Assembly: GCA_964428015.1 (NCBI GenBank)
Contig: CAYRWR010000016.1
Span: 1-64,000 of the forward strand
Direction: 5' to 3'
From: CAYRWR01 sp964428015
GTDB lineage: Bacteria; Spirochaetota; Brevinematia; Brevinematales; CAYRWR01
DNA: 64,000 nucleotides
Shown: positions 33,917 to 42,435 of the stretch, piece after piece
How the letters are laid out: the number at the start of each line of letters is the position of its first letter
Position numbering within the stretch: position 1 is the first letter of the stretch
Notes under the pieces: generated by a model
Told to the model about the DNA's origin: nothing
Databases searched by the model: none
Seen by the model: only the letters and a program-made list of their open reading frames with translations
Translations under genes and position numbers: made by a program

Positions 33917-34195
33917 ATGAGTACTTCTGTGACTGAACGGCCCATGCACCCCCAGGGTGAAAAAGTCATTATGATGCACGGTTTGACCGGCCCGGAAATA
34001 AATCTGGTAGTAGATATTTTAAAAAAGAATTTTCCGGAACCCGGCAAACTGGTCTTCGCTGCTACCACCCATACCTCTCTGGAATACCAGGTAGGCCGGT
34101 GGATAGATGATCTTTGTGAAGAAAAAAAACAGGTCCAGGAAATGATGCGGAATTACAAAAAAATTCAGCAGGAAAAGGAAAATACAGAAAAATAA
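33917..34195 (+). CDS. Small DUF3783-like protein
   Basis: A 92-residue protein with AGGAGGG ahead of the ATG. The core (residues 18-78) has a strand-helix plan: VIMMHGLTGPEINLVVDIL, LVFAATTHTSLEYQVG, then a charged helix ending in a lysine/glutamate-rich tail. This resembles the DUF3783 family, whose function is unknown. It is placed between the tRNA and the FliD-like gene and could be co-transcribed with the latter (72-base gap). Confidence 0.6.
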   Translation: MSTSVTERPMHPQGEKVIMMHGLTGPEINLVVDILKKNFPEPGKLVFAATTHTSLEYQVGRWIDDLCEEKKQVQEMMRNYKKIQQEKENTEK

Positions 34196-34267
34196 GAGCT
34201 TTACCTTGAATTTTTCCTGTAAATGACGATAAGATTATATGATAGGCATTATTTATAGGAAGCCGGT

Positions 34268-36313
34268 ATGAAAAAAGGAATTACCCTTTTCCTTTCCATT
34301 TTTATTTTATTTCAACCTCTGTTTTCCAAACCTTACATCGCCATCCCCGGCAGTAAAGACAAAGTAGATACTGAAGCCACCATTCAGGGATTACTGGAAG
34401 TAAAACAATTCCCCATCACAGCCAAAGAAAATGATATTAAAGATTATGAAATAGAAAACCGTATCATCGAAGACTTTGGCAAATATGTAAAAAAGCTGGA
34501 CGATGATACCAAAGCACTGTACAACATCAAATCTCCCTTCCGCGAAATGGTAGGTGAATCCAGCGATGTAGAGATCATAGAGGCCACAGCCGACAGAAAT
34601 GCCATAAAGAAAGATTATAAAGTAAAAGTCCTGCAGATAGCTCAGTCGGATTCATTTATGAGTATACCCATACCCCGAAATCAGCGCTTATCTCCCGCTA
34701 ATTTTTCCATAAAAATTGGCGAAGATATATATCAGATCCGTTTTACCGGCGGTACTATTCATCAGCTAGCCCTGGCTATCCGGGAACAAAGTGATGGCAA
34801 GATAGACACCCGCGTCATGAATGACACCAGTACTACCTCTGTACTCCAGGTCAGTGGAACAGTGACTGGTGCTAAATACAAAATGCAGTTTGAAGGTGAT
34901 CTCACCCCGCTTTTTGAGACGGAACTATTGACAAAAACAATCTCACAGACCATATCCAAAAAAATTGATTTCCAACCAACCATTTCTTATTCCACTAACC
35001 GGCTTCAAGCCTCTGCTAATCAAATCATTCTGGTACCACTGAGTAAAGGAGAATTGAATCTGGAAAGTCAGCAGATCAACATTTCCAACACCACGTACTT
35101 CACTTGGTCCGGTGATGTTCAGCATCAGACAGCCCCGGTTACCCCTACTCTCAGTAATAAACCAGCTGTAAGTCTGAATATCGGAAAAATGGAAGATGTT
35201 ACTGTCTCCAATATTATAGTGGAAGGCGGAACGCTAATTCCTTTCTACCAAAAAAAATCACCGGTGAAGGTCGTAGAAATTGTCTCTAATAATAATGAAG
35301 TATTCAGCCTTATATTCCATGACGGCAGTTCACAAACATTTTCTGTGATTTCAAATGGAACTTTTCGATTTAACATGATTACCTGGACTGGAAAAAAGTT
35401 ATCTAAAATCCTTTTTCAGAATCTTAATACCTATGATAAGTACCGCTTAACAGATTTTACTTTTGTCACTCCTGTGGATGATGGCGGACTCAGACCTAAA
35501 AAATATCTCTCTAAAGCCTGTGATTCTATCTTTACCATCGATGGAGTACAAATCATCCGTGATAAAAACTCTGTGGAAGATGTGATTGACGGTCTGGTTA
35601 TTTACCTGAAGAAAGCAAGTGATAAAGAAGTGGATTTGAAAATAGACCACAATTACAAACTGGTTATGGATAGTATCCTGGAATGGGTAAATACTTATAA
35701 TCAGGTAATGGAATATCTCAGCATTATTACCAAACCCAATCTGGATAGGACTCCGCTTCATGAAAAAGCGGAAAAAGATCAAAAAATCGGCCTGTATCAG
35801 GCGGAAAGCAGTTTTACCTCATTACATAATAAACTCAGATTAGCTGTAATGAATAGTTATCAGACCGATTACGGCCGGGAACTGGCTCTCATGGATCAAA
35901 TTGGGATTTTTACCAAAGAAGCAGGCAGTTTTAATGCCAGCTCAGATGTATGGGAAAGCACCCGCATGGGACTTTTGAATGTTGACGCGGATAAATTGAA
36001 TAATAAACTGGTCACACAATTTGACGGAGTCAAACAGCTCTTCGCCAATGCCAAAGACGGCAGTTTTACCGGTGTGGGTTGGGAAATAAACCAGACTTTG
36101 AGACTTCCTCTGGGTGCAGCCGGATTTCTGAACAATAAACAAAAGAACAATGAAAATAAAATCAAAGACATGAAAAAAACGGTGGCAAAACTGAAAGAAG
36201 ATCTTAAAGACTATGAAATGCAGCTCCGTATTCAATACGGGAAGCTGAATCAGACCATAAATCAGACAGATAAGCAAAAAGAATACTGGAATAACGTCAA
36301 CAAGAACAATTAA
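34268..36313 (+). CDS. FliD-like flagellar cap protein with a Sec signal peptide
   Basis: A 681-residue protein. After a clear signal peptide (residues 1-20, MKKGITLFLSIFILF then FSKP), the sequence reads as spirochaetal FliD: IPGSKDKVDTEATIQGLLEV (N-terminal D0 helix), LYNIKSPF, VKVLQIAQSDSF, and in the last third a FliD_C-type region (WVNTYNQVMEYL, DYGRELALMDQIGIFT) and a coiled-coil end. FliD normally leaves through the flagellar type III apparatus without a cleavable signal. Here Sec export to the periplasm is predicted, where spirochaete flagella lie. It could cap or coat the periplasmic filament, or be a paralogue with a new job. AGGA precedes the ATG. Confidence 0.75.
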   Translation: MKKGITLFLSIFILFQPLFSKPYIAIPGSKDKVDTEATIQGLLEVKQFPITAKENDIKDYEIENRIIEDFGKYVKKLDDDTKALYNIKSPFREMVGESSDVEIIEATADRNAIKKDYKVKVLQIAQSDSFMSIPIPRNQRLSPANFSIKIGEDIYQIRFTGGTIHQLALAIREQSDGKIDTRVMNDTSTTSVLQVSGTVTGAKYKMQFEGDLTPLFETELLTKTISQTISKKIDFQPTISYSTNRLQASANQIILVPLSKGELNLESQQINISNTTYFTWSGDVQHQTAPVTPTLSNKPAVSLNIGKMEDVTVSNIIVEGGTLIPFYQKKSPVKVVEIVSNNNEVFSLIFHDGSSQTFSVISNGTFRFNMITWTGKKLSKILFQNLNTYDKYRLTDFTFVTPVDDGGLRPKKYLSKACDSIFTIDGVQIIRDKNSVEDVIDGLVIYLKKASDKEVDLKIDHNYKLVMDSILEWVNTYNQVMEYLSIITKPNLDRTPLHEKAEKDQKIGLYQAESSFTSLHNKLRLAVMNSYQTDYGRELALMDQIGIFTKEAGSFNASSDVWESTRMGLLNVDADKLNNKLVTQFDGVKQLFANAKDGSFTGVGWEINQTLRLPLGAAGFLNNKQKNNENKIKDMKKTVAKLKEDLKDYEMQLRIQYGKLNQTINQTDKQKEYWNNVNKNN

Positions 36314-36376
36314 CTTCTCTCTTTTAACTATTATTTTTCAGATGACATCACCTTTTAATATTTTCCTAGCTATGAG

Positions 36377-36404
36377 TTGACATTTCATCTAAATAAAGTA
36401 AAAT
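36377..36404 (+). promoter_or_regulatory. Sigma-70-type promoter of the ABC permease pair
   Basis: TTGACA (36377-36382) and TAAAAT (36399-36404) are spaced by 16 bases, 45 bases before the first permease gene. Confidence 0.65.
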
Positions 36405-36449
36405 ATGTTCTAATCCGTATAAATCCTGAAAAATATTGGAGGGTGTGAC

Positions 36450-38129
36450 ATGGCTGAGAAAGTAGCCAAGATTGACAACAAGAAGTATCAGAGAGAACGC
36501 CGGCTTAAAGAAGCCATTGCTGCCCTGGGATTTCTACTTCCCAATTTTACCGGTTTTTTAATTATCACCTTCCTTCCTATTTTCTCGACTTTTCTGCTTT
36601 CTTTTACCCAGTGGGATGGATCTTCACAGGCTAGTAAATCACAGATAAAAGTCCAGTTTACTACTTCCCAACCCGTAGCAGATAATATTCCTTTTCCCGA
36701 AAAAGCCAAAATAGTCTATGTCAGAGGTCAGAAAGAATTCTGGCAGAAAGACATCACCCTTCCCTATATCCTTAAACAGGATATTAAGATTAGTGAAAAA
36801 AATTCTACAGTAGGTATTTCAGATATTCTTACGCTTAAAGAATGGAATTATGACCCTACTGCCCAGATTTTAGAAATACCTTCCAATGAACAGCTCCTGG
36901 CCCTTAGTGACAAATATCAGCTGGGTATAAAAAATGAAGACCTTGAATTCATTCAGCCGGGTAAGGTGTTTTTTGACCAGAACGCTCTTATAAAAATAAA
37001 TCCCCGTCTGGCTGAGCCGGTACCCGGGATAGCTAAAAACCTGGTGATAGACATGACCACACCTGGAAAAGAATTAGGTGTGGTGTCGGGGTCTCCTGAT
37101 CAGGAAATCGTAATACCTAAGGGTACTATTATTTTAGCTGATGTATTTATCAACACGGTAGTTTCCATAGAAACTCAAAAAATTGAATTTGCTATGTCTA
37201 CAGCAGAGTCAAAGAAACCCCTTATCCTTAAAGATAAACAGGAATCAAAAAACATTGAACTCATCGCTTCAGCTAACGGCAGACTTTTCACCAATGAACC
37301 TAAAAAACTCAGCTCTTTCCTTACTTTTGTGGGATTCCCGGAAAACGTGACTCCTGAAGTGAAATTCATCACCAAACAGGGAAATGATGGTATAAAATGG
37401 GTTGGTTTTAAAAATTACCAGAAGATTTTATTTACCGATACCCGCTTTAAAGACTATCTGCTCAATACACTGTTCTTCCTGGTAATTGTCCCCATAGGAA
37501 TGGCGGTTTCTCTGATTCTGGCCCTGGCCATGAACCAGCCGCTCAAGGGTATTGTTGCCTTCCGTGTGTTATACTTCCTGCCTGTTATTTCCAATATCGT
37601 AGCTGTTGCCCTGGTATGGAGATGGATTCTTAATTCAGACTATGGAATGTTGAACCAGGCGTTGCGCTTTATCGGTATTGAAAACCCGCCCCAGTGGTTC
37701 TCCAATGAATGGTGGGCCCGTATTGCTATTGTCATTGTAGAAGTCTGGAAGGGCGCCGGTTACAATATGATGCTTTATCTGGCCGGTCTGCAGGGTATAC
37801 CTCATTACCTCTATGAAGCCGCTGAAATTGACGGCGCTTCACCTATGCAGCAGTTCTGGAATATTACCTGGCCATTATTAGGGCCAACCAATTTCTTTGT
37901 CCTCATTATGGGAGTCATAGGAGGGTTCCAGGCTTTTGGAACGCAGTATGTGCTGACCAATGGAGGGCCCAAAGGAGCTACTACCACTATAGTGTACTAC
38001 ATTTATAATAATGCATTCCAGTGGAGTAAAATGGGATACGCCACTGCGATATCTGTCATCCTGTTTATTTTTGTAATGATCATCACTGCCATACAGTGGA
38101 AAGTGAATGAAGGCAAAGTAGAATACTAA
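36450..38129 (+). CDS. Sugar-type ABC transporter permease (MalF/UgpA family) with a large periplasmic insert
   Basis: A 559-residue inner-membrane protein. One membrane span lies at about residues 30-52, then a soluble stretch of about 260 residues, then the standard permease core from about 315 with five spans. The EAA motif that contacts the ATPase is EAAEIDGASPMQQFWNITWPL (part shown). MalF of E. coli also has a periplasmic P2 loop between early spans, but the loop here is not similar by eye. It forms a pair with the next gene (12-base gap). No binding protein or ATPase is adjacent; these must be encoded elsewhere. GGAGGG precedes the ATG. Confidence 0.85.
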   Translation: MAEKVAKIDNKKYQRERRLKEAIAALGFLLPNFTGFLIITFLPIFSTFLLSFTQWDGSSQASKSQIKVQFTTSQPVADNIPFPEKAKIVYVRGQKEFWQKDITLPYILKQDIKISEKNSTVGISDILTLKEWNYDPTAQILEIPSNEQLLALSDKYQLGIKNEDLEFIQPGKVFFDQNALIKINPRLAEPVPGIAKNLVIDMTTPGKELGVVSGSPDQEIVIPKGTIILADVFINTVVSIETQKIEFAMSTAESKKPLILKDKQESKNIELIASANGRLFTNEPKKLSSFLTFVGFPENVTPEVKFITKQGNDGIKWVGFKNYQKILFTDTRFKDYLLNTLFFLVIVPIGMAVSLILALAMNQPLKGIVAFRVLYFLPVISNIVAVALVWRWILNSDYGMLNQALRFIGIENPPQWFSNEWWARIAIVIVEVWKGAGYNMMLYLAGLQGIPHYLYEAAEIDGASPMQQFWNITWPLLGPTNFFVLIMGVIGGFQAFGTQYVLTNGGPKGATTTIVYYIYNNAFQWSKMGYATAISVILFIFVMIITAIQWKVNEGKVEY

Positions 38130-38141
38130 AGGAGAAAGTGA

Positions 38142-39281
38142 ATGGCCACAGCAAAAATCACCACAGCAACCAAGACCCTGACACTACAGGAACAAAGAAA
38201 GCGTGACCTTCGGATAAAAAATACCATAGCGTATATTATCCTGAGTATTTTCTCCGTGATCTTTTTTCTACCCTTCCTGTATACAGTTGTGACATCTTTT
38301 AAAATCAAGCAGAATGTGTTTGATGGAAAATTTTTACCTAATCCTGTAATCAAGCCGCTGTTTTGGAATTATTTCGGGAGAGAAATTTTATCCGAAGATA
38401 ACTCCAATCCTATTGTCCTGGAAATCAGCAAGGACAATCCTGATTCATCGGTGTTAAAAGTACTCATAAAGAAACCCTTACCCAACATTGATTCAGCCAA
38501 GAATCTCAAAGCTGAAATTGCTAAACAAGTTGAAAGTACCACCCCTAATTGGACTAAAGCCAAAGAAATAAACGAAGTCTTTAGAAATGATATCAAAGGC
38601 ATAGATTATGATGGTGCTATGTTTGCCGGTTCTTCGCCGGGAAGTATTCCGCTTTTCGGTCAATATTACATAAACTCCATTTTTGTAGGGATAATGATTA
38701 CCTTCCTGCAGCTTTTGACTTGTTCTTTAGCAGCTTTTGCCTTTGCCCGTTTAAGATGGCCGGGAAGAGACACGATCTTTTTGTCCTATCTGGGCACAAT
38801 GATGATCCCGGGTGTGGTCATGATGATTCCTGTGTTTATCCTGTTTAAATGGCTCAAAATAACTGATACTTACGCTGCTATTATTTTACCTGCCGCGTTC
38901 TCAGCTTATGGGACGTTTATGCTCAGACAATACTTTATGACTATCCCCGCCGCTCTGGAAGAAGCTGCCGTCATCGATGGAGCTACCAAACTGCAGATCC
39001 TCACTACAGTAATCCTGCCCCTTTCCAAGACAGCTCTGGCTACCCTGGGTATTTTCGTATTCTTGTTTGCATGGAATGACTTTATGTGGCCTTTGATTGT
39101 AATTAACCGCCCTGAAAGAAAAACCCTGCCTATAGGACTACAGGCCTTTATTTCAGATTACGGCTCACAATGGCACTTGTTGATGTCAGCATCCATCATT
39201 GTACTTCTGCCTTTGATCATCATCTATGTTTTTGGTCAAAAGTTTATTACAAAAGGGATTGTGATGACAGGGATCAAATAA
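38142..39281 (+). CDS. Sugar-type ABC transporter permease (MalG/UgpE family)
   Basis: A 379-residue inner-membrane protein. The first span is at about residues 28-50, then an insert of about 110 residues outside the membrane, then five spans. The EAA loop is EEAAVIDGATKLQ, and the C-terminus (FVKGI-like KFITKGIVMTGIK) is typical of MalG-type subunits. It pairs with the MalF-type subunit to form the channel of a carbohydrate importer. Like its partner it is longer than usual because of the insert. It is the last gene of this unit, followed by a terminator. Confidence 0.85.
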   Translation: MATAKITTATKTLTLQEQRKRDLRIKNTIAYIILSIFSVIFFLPFLYTVVTSFKIKQNVFDGKFLPNPVIKPLFWNYFGREILSEDNSNPIVLEISKDNPDSSVLKVLIKKPLPNIDSAKNLKAEIAKQVESTTPNWTKAKEINEVFRNDIKGIDYDGAMFAGSSPGSIPLFGQYYINSIFVGIMITFLQLLTCSLAAFAFARLRWPGRDTIFLSYLGTMMIPGVVMMIPVFILFKWLKITDTYAAIILPAAFSAYGTFMLRQYFMTIPAALEEAAVIDGATKLQILTTVILPLSKTALATLGIFVFLFAWNDFMWPLIVINRPERKTLPIGLQAFISDYGSQWHLLMSASIIVLLPLIIIYVFGQKFITKGIVMTGIK

Positions 39282-39300
39282 ATTTTTAAAAAAGAATATT

Positions 39301-39336
39301 AAAAAAGAGACTGTTGAAAAACAGTCTCTTTTTTTT
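39301..39336 (+). terminator. Bidirectional terminator
   Basis: The ten-pair stem AGAGACTGTT (39307-39316) with AACAGTCTCT (39321-39330) and a GAAA loop has T-runs on both strands. It separates the permease genes from the convergent minus-strand operon and touches the stop of the acetyltransferase gene. Confidence 0.9.
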
Positions 39337-39803
39337 TACAAATATTTTTGCATAGCAGTTTCGTCACAATGTTGGAGACTGGGACAGGATTGACAATCTT
39401 TCCAGATTTTCTCCGGGAACAATTCCTTATTGACTATTTCATAGTTTATCTTCAGGAAAAAATCCACACTCCTGGTGAGGACAAATACTTTGGAAATATT
39501 TCTGCTTTTAATGATTGATTCTGTAAATAGTACCAGTTGAGAACCCAACCCTTTACCTTGAAATCGGCTATCAATTACCAACGATCTTATCTCTGCCAGG
39601 TTTTCAGAATACTGATGAATAGCAGCAGTTCCGATAATTTTATGGCTATGTTGGATGAGACAAAAATCATGGATATGTTGCTTGATATTATCCATACTGC
39701 GTGGCAGTATTTGGTTTTTTTTGGCGAAATCACTTAACAGTTCAAAAATCAGATCGATATGGGAAATGTCGGCTTGAATATATTCAAAATTATCAGAGAG
39801 CAC
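39336..39803 (-). CDS. ArgA-type short N-acetyltransferase (GNAT)
   Basis: A 155-residue GNAT protein with the acetyl-CoA loop RFQGKGLGSQLV (about residues 79-90). The C-terminal CQSCPSLQHCDETAM with three cysteines is a mark of the short ArgA-type N-acetylglutamate synthases found in several bacterial phyla. These make N-acetylglutamate, the first step of arginine synthesis. No other arginine genes are in the window. The start overlaps the end of trxA by 11 bases, so it is in the same operon. Confidence 0.7.
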   Translation of the reverse strand: MLSDNFEYIQADISHIDLIFELLSDFAKKNQILPRSMDNIKQHIHDFCLIQHSHKIIGTAAIHQYSENLAEIRSLVIDSRFQGKGLGSQLVLFTESIIKSRNISKVFVLTRSVDFFLKINYEIVNKELFPEKIWKDCQSCPSLQHCDETAMQKYL

Positions 39804-40104
39804 GTTCCACCATTTCTTTTATTTTAGCTTTAGGAACCGCTCCCACTAGTTTTTCAAACACTTTACCGTCTTTAAAAAGTATCAAAGTAGGTATACCAGT
39901 GATAGCGAATTCAGAGGGAGTACTCTGATTGGAGTCTACATCCATTTTAGCGACTTTTATTTTCCCACTATATTCTTCTGCGATTTGCTCTACTATTGGG
40001 CCCACCATTCTACAGGGAGCACACCAAGCTGCCCAGAAATCCACCAATACCGGGAGATCTGACTTTAGCACATCTTTTTCAAAGCTACTATCAGTAATAT
40101 CCAT
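39793..40104 (-). CDS. trxA: Thioredoxin
   Basis: A 103-residue thioredoxin with the redox motif WAAWCAPCRMVGP (active site CAPC in place of the usual CGPC), the conserved KMDVD strand and the cis-proline GIPTL. It reduces disulfides in the cytoplasm. It has no signal peptide. A ribosome site AGGAGG precedes the ATG. It lies between lptB and the acetyltransferase gene in the minus-strand operon. Confidence 0.95.
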   Translation of the reverse strand: MDITDSSFEKDVLKSDLPVLVDFWAAWCAPCRMVGPIVEQIAEEYSGKIKVAKMDVDSNQSTPSEFAITGIPTLILFKDGKVFEKLVGAVPKAKIKEMVERAL

Positions 40105-40129
40105 TTTACATTACCTCCTATTGTGAGAA

Positions 40130-40897
40130 CTACATATTGAAATCATGTCCAAGATACAATCTCTTGGCTTCTTCATTTTGAGTCAATTCCTCTGATGTCC
40201 CACTGACAAAAATCTTACCTTCATGAATGATATAAGCACGATCCGTGATTTTCAAAGTTTCACGTACATTATGGTCAGTTATTAAAATTCCCAGTCCGCG
40301 TTCATTTTTAAGATGAAGAATGATTTTTTGAATATCAGCTATGGCTATGGGGTCAATACCGGTAAAAGGCTCATCTAATAAAAGAAAGCGCGGTTTAATG
40401 GCCAGAATGCGTGCCACTTCTGTTCTTCGTTTTTCACCACCGGACAGAGTGTATGCCATCTGTTGACGGATTTTTTCCAGTCCCAACTCTTCTATGAGCT
40501 GATTGGTGGTCTGCTCAATTTCATCCTCTTGTTTGCCCTGGATGTCCAGCACGGATCGGATATTATCTTCTACTGTCAGCTTTCTAAAAATAGATGTTTC
40601 CTGGGGTAAGTAACCGATTCCCATTCTAGCTCTCAGATACATTGGGAAATTGACAATATTTTCACCATCCAGCAATACCCGTCCGGCATTGGGTTTAATC
40701 AAACCTACTATCATATAAAAAGTAGTGGTTTTTCCAGCTCCGTTAGGCCCTAACAGACCAACTACTTCCCCCTGCTGTACATGGAAGTTTACACCTCTCA
40801 CTACAGTCTGTTTTCCGTAGTTTTTCTCCAGATTATCAGCTACAATACCCTGTTTCGTAATAAAACTGGAAATGTCTTCCTGTTTGTTTATCTGCAT
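40130..40897 (-). CDS. lptB: LPS export ABC transporter ATPase LptB
   Basis: A 255-residue ABC ATPase: Walker A GPNGAGKTTTFY, Q-loop YLPQETSIFRKL, signature LSGGEKRRTEVAR, Walker B FLLLDEPFTGID and switch TDHNVRETL. The LPQ.. SIFRKLTVEDN and DHNVRETL stretches are typical of LptB, which powers lipopolysaccharide or lipid export from the inner membrane with LptFG. Its presence supports a diderm envelope. An N-terminal extension of about 15 residues precedes the core. The other lpt genes are not in the window. Confidence 0.9.
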   Translation of the reverse strand: MQINKQEDISSFITKQGIVADNLEKNYGKQTVVRGVNFHVQQGEVVGLLGPNGAGKTTTFYMIVGLIKPNAGRVLLDGENIVNFPMYLRARMGIGYLPQETSIFRKLTVEDNIRSVLDIQGKQEDEIEQTTNQLIEELGLEKIRQQMAYTLSGGEKRRTEVARILAIKPRFLLLDEPFTGIDPIAIADIQKIILHLKNERGLGILITDHNVRETLKITDRAYIIHEGKIFVSGTSEELTQNEEAKRLYLGHDFNM

Positions 40898-40906
40898 TAG
40901 GTCCCC

Positions 40907-41749
40907 TTAGTGCTGGGTAAAATTGATGAGGTCTGCCAGTAATGTTTTCATCTTAGTTCTTTCACAGATTACATCTACAAAACCGTGTTCCATCAAAAAC
41001 TTGGATTTCTGGAAGCCTGCAGGTAATTTTTGCCGGATGGAACCTTCGATTACTCTAGGTCCGGCAAACCCTATAAGTGCATCCGGTTCTGCAACAATAA
41101 AATCGCCTAACATGGCAAAAGAGGCAGTCACACCACCAGTAGTCGGGTTTGTTAATACTGCGACATATAATCCGCCATTATCCGAGTGTTTCTTCAAAGC
41201 AGCAGAGGTTTTAGCCATTTGCATCAAGGATAAAATTCCTTCATGCATACGTGCGCCCCCTGAGGCGGTGAAGATTATTACAGGACGATGGTTTTTATCT
41301 GCGTTTTCTATGGCCAAAGTGATCTTTTCTCCTACCACCGAGCCCATACTACCACCTAAAAATGAAAAATCCATTACTGCAATTTCTACAGGATGTCCAT
41401 CCAGTTTACCATATCCGGTGACTACTGCTTCATTTAACTTTGTCTTCTCCATGGCACTTTCTACTCTGGATCCATAGAGACTTTTACCATCATTAAAACT
41501 TAGTGGGTCTACCGAAACTATATCTTTATTGGTTTCAATGAAGGTACCCTGATCTATCAAACTATGAATCCTTTCATAGGCCGATAATCTGTCGTGAAAA
41601 CCACAATGGGTACAGACCCTTAAATTATCTTCCCAGTCTTTGTTGTAGATTATGGTATTACATTGAGGACACTTGTGCCATAATCCTTCCTGGATTTTTA
41701 GACTATCACCTTTTTTCATACTATATTTAGGTTTAACAAACCAGGCCAT
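40907..41749 (-). CDS. accD: Acetyl-CoA carboxylase carboxyltransferase subunit beta
   Basis: A 280-residue protein with the N-terminal zinc ribbon (CPQC at about residue 29 and CTHCGFH at about 47) and a crotonase-fold carboxyltransferase core (FSFLGGSMGSVVGEKI, ASGGARMHEG, PTTGGVTASFA, FAGPRVIE). With AccA it makes malonyl-CoA, the extender for fatty acid synthesis and so for the lipid operon at 18.7-28.5 kb. accA is not nearby. It starts 17 bases after deoC. Confidence 0.95.
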   Translation of the reverse strand: MAWFVKPKYSMKKGDSLKIQEGLWHKCPQCNTIIYNKDWEDNLRVCTHCGFHDRLSAYERIHSLIDQGTFIETNKDIVSVDPLSFNDGKSLYGSRVESAMEKTKLNEAVVTGYGKLDGHPVEIAVMDFSFLGGSMGSVVGEKITLAIENADKNHRPVIIFTASGGARMHEGILSLMQMAKTSAALKKHSDNGGLYVAVLTNPTTGGVTASFAMLGDFIVAEPDALIGFAGPRVIEGSIRQKLPAGFQKSKFLMEHGFVDVICERTKMKTLLADLINFTQH

Positions 41750-41766
41750 GTATTTACCTCCAGTGC

Positions 41767-42435
41767 TTAACTGATGTTATTCCATTCTTTCATTAATTGT
41801 ACTGAACTGCTGGTACCTATTCTGTCGGCCCCTGCTTCAATCAGTGACAAAGCCAAATCCAGGGATCTTATGCCACCGGATGCTTTGATACGCAGGGATT
41901 CCGGCGCTTCTTTTCTAAGTAATTGAATATCTTCCACTGCTGCGCCTCCGGTACTAAAACCGGTGGATGTTTTTACAAAATCTGCGCCCGCATCACAACA
42001 AATATCCACAGCCATCCTTTTCTCATTATTATCCAATAAAGCAGTCTCAATTATAACTTTGAGGATTTTATCACCTATTCTTTTTTTGCAGCTCTGAATC
42101 TCGTCTAAGATATAGTTATAATGTTTATCTTTAAAAAAACCTACATTCATAACCATGTCTAATTCATGTGCTCCCATTTGTATACACTTTTCAGCCTGTA
42201 TAGCTTTGACTTCTGATAAATCAGCACCCAGGGGAAAGCCAATAACACTACAAACTTTAATGCTACGCCCCTGTAAGTACTCTGAGCATGTTTTAATCCA
42301 CACTGGATTTACACAGACTGTAACAAAAGAATGCTGAACAGCTTCTTCACATAACTTTATGATATCACTTTCAATAGCATTAGCTCTTAACAGAGTGTGA
42401 TCTATATATCGGTTAAGATTATTTAGTGTCTTCAT
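41767..42435 (-). CDS. deoC: Deoxyribose-phosphate aldolase
   Basis: A 222-residue TIM-barrel aldolase that splits 2-deoxyribose 5-phosphate. The Schiff-base lysine is in LKVIIETA, and the second active-site lysine in FVKTSTGFS. YIDHTLLRANA near the start and KASGGIRSLDLAL near the end are family marks. The start overlaps the end of the protease gene by 17 bases, which indicates coupled translation in the operon. Confidence 0.95.
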   Translation of the reverse strand: MKTLNNLNRYIDHTLLRANAIESDIIKLCEEAVQHSFVTVCVNPVWIKTCSEYLQGRSIKVCSVIGFPLGADLSEVKAIQAEKCIQMGAHELDMVMNVGFFKDKHYNYILDEIQSCKKRIGDKILKVIIETALLDNNEKRMAVDICCDAGADFVKTSTGFSTGGAAVEDIQLLRKEAPESLRIKASGGIRSLDLALSLIEAGADRIGTSSSVQLMKEWNNIS

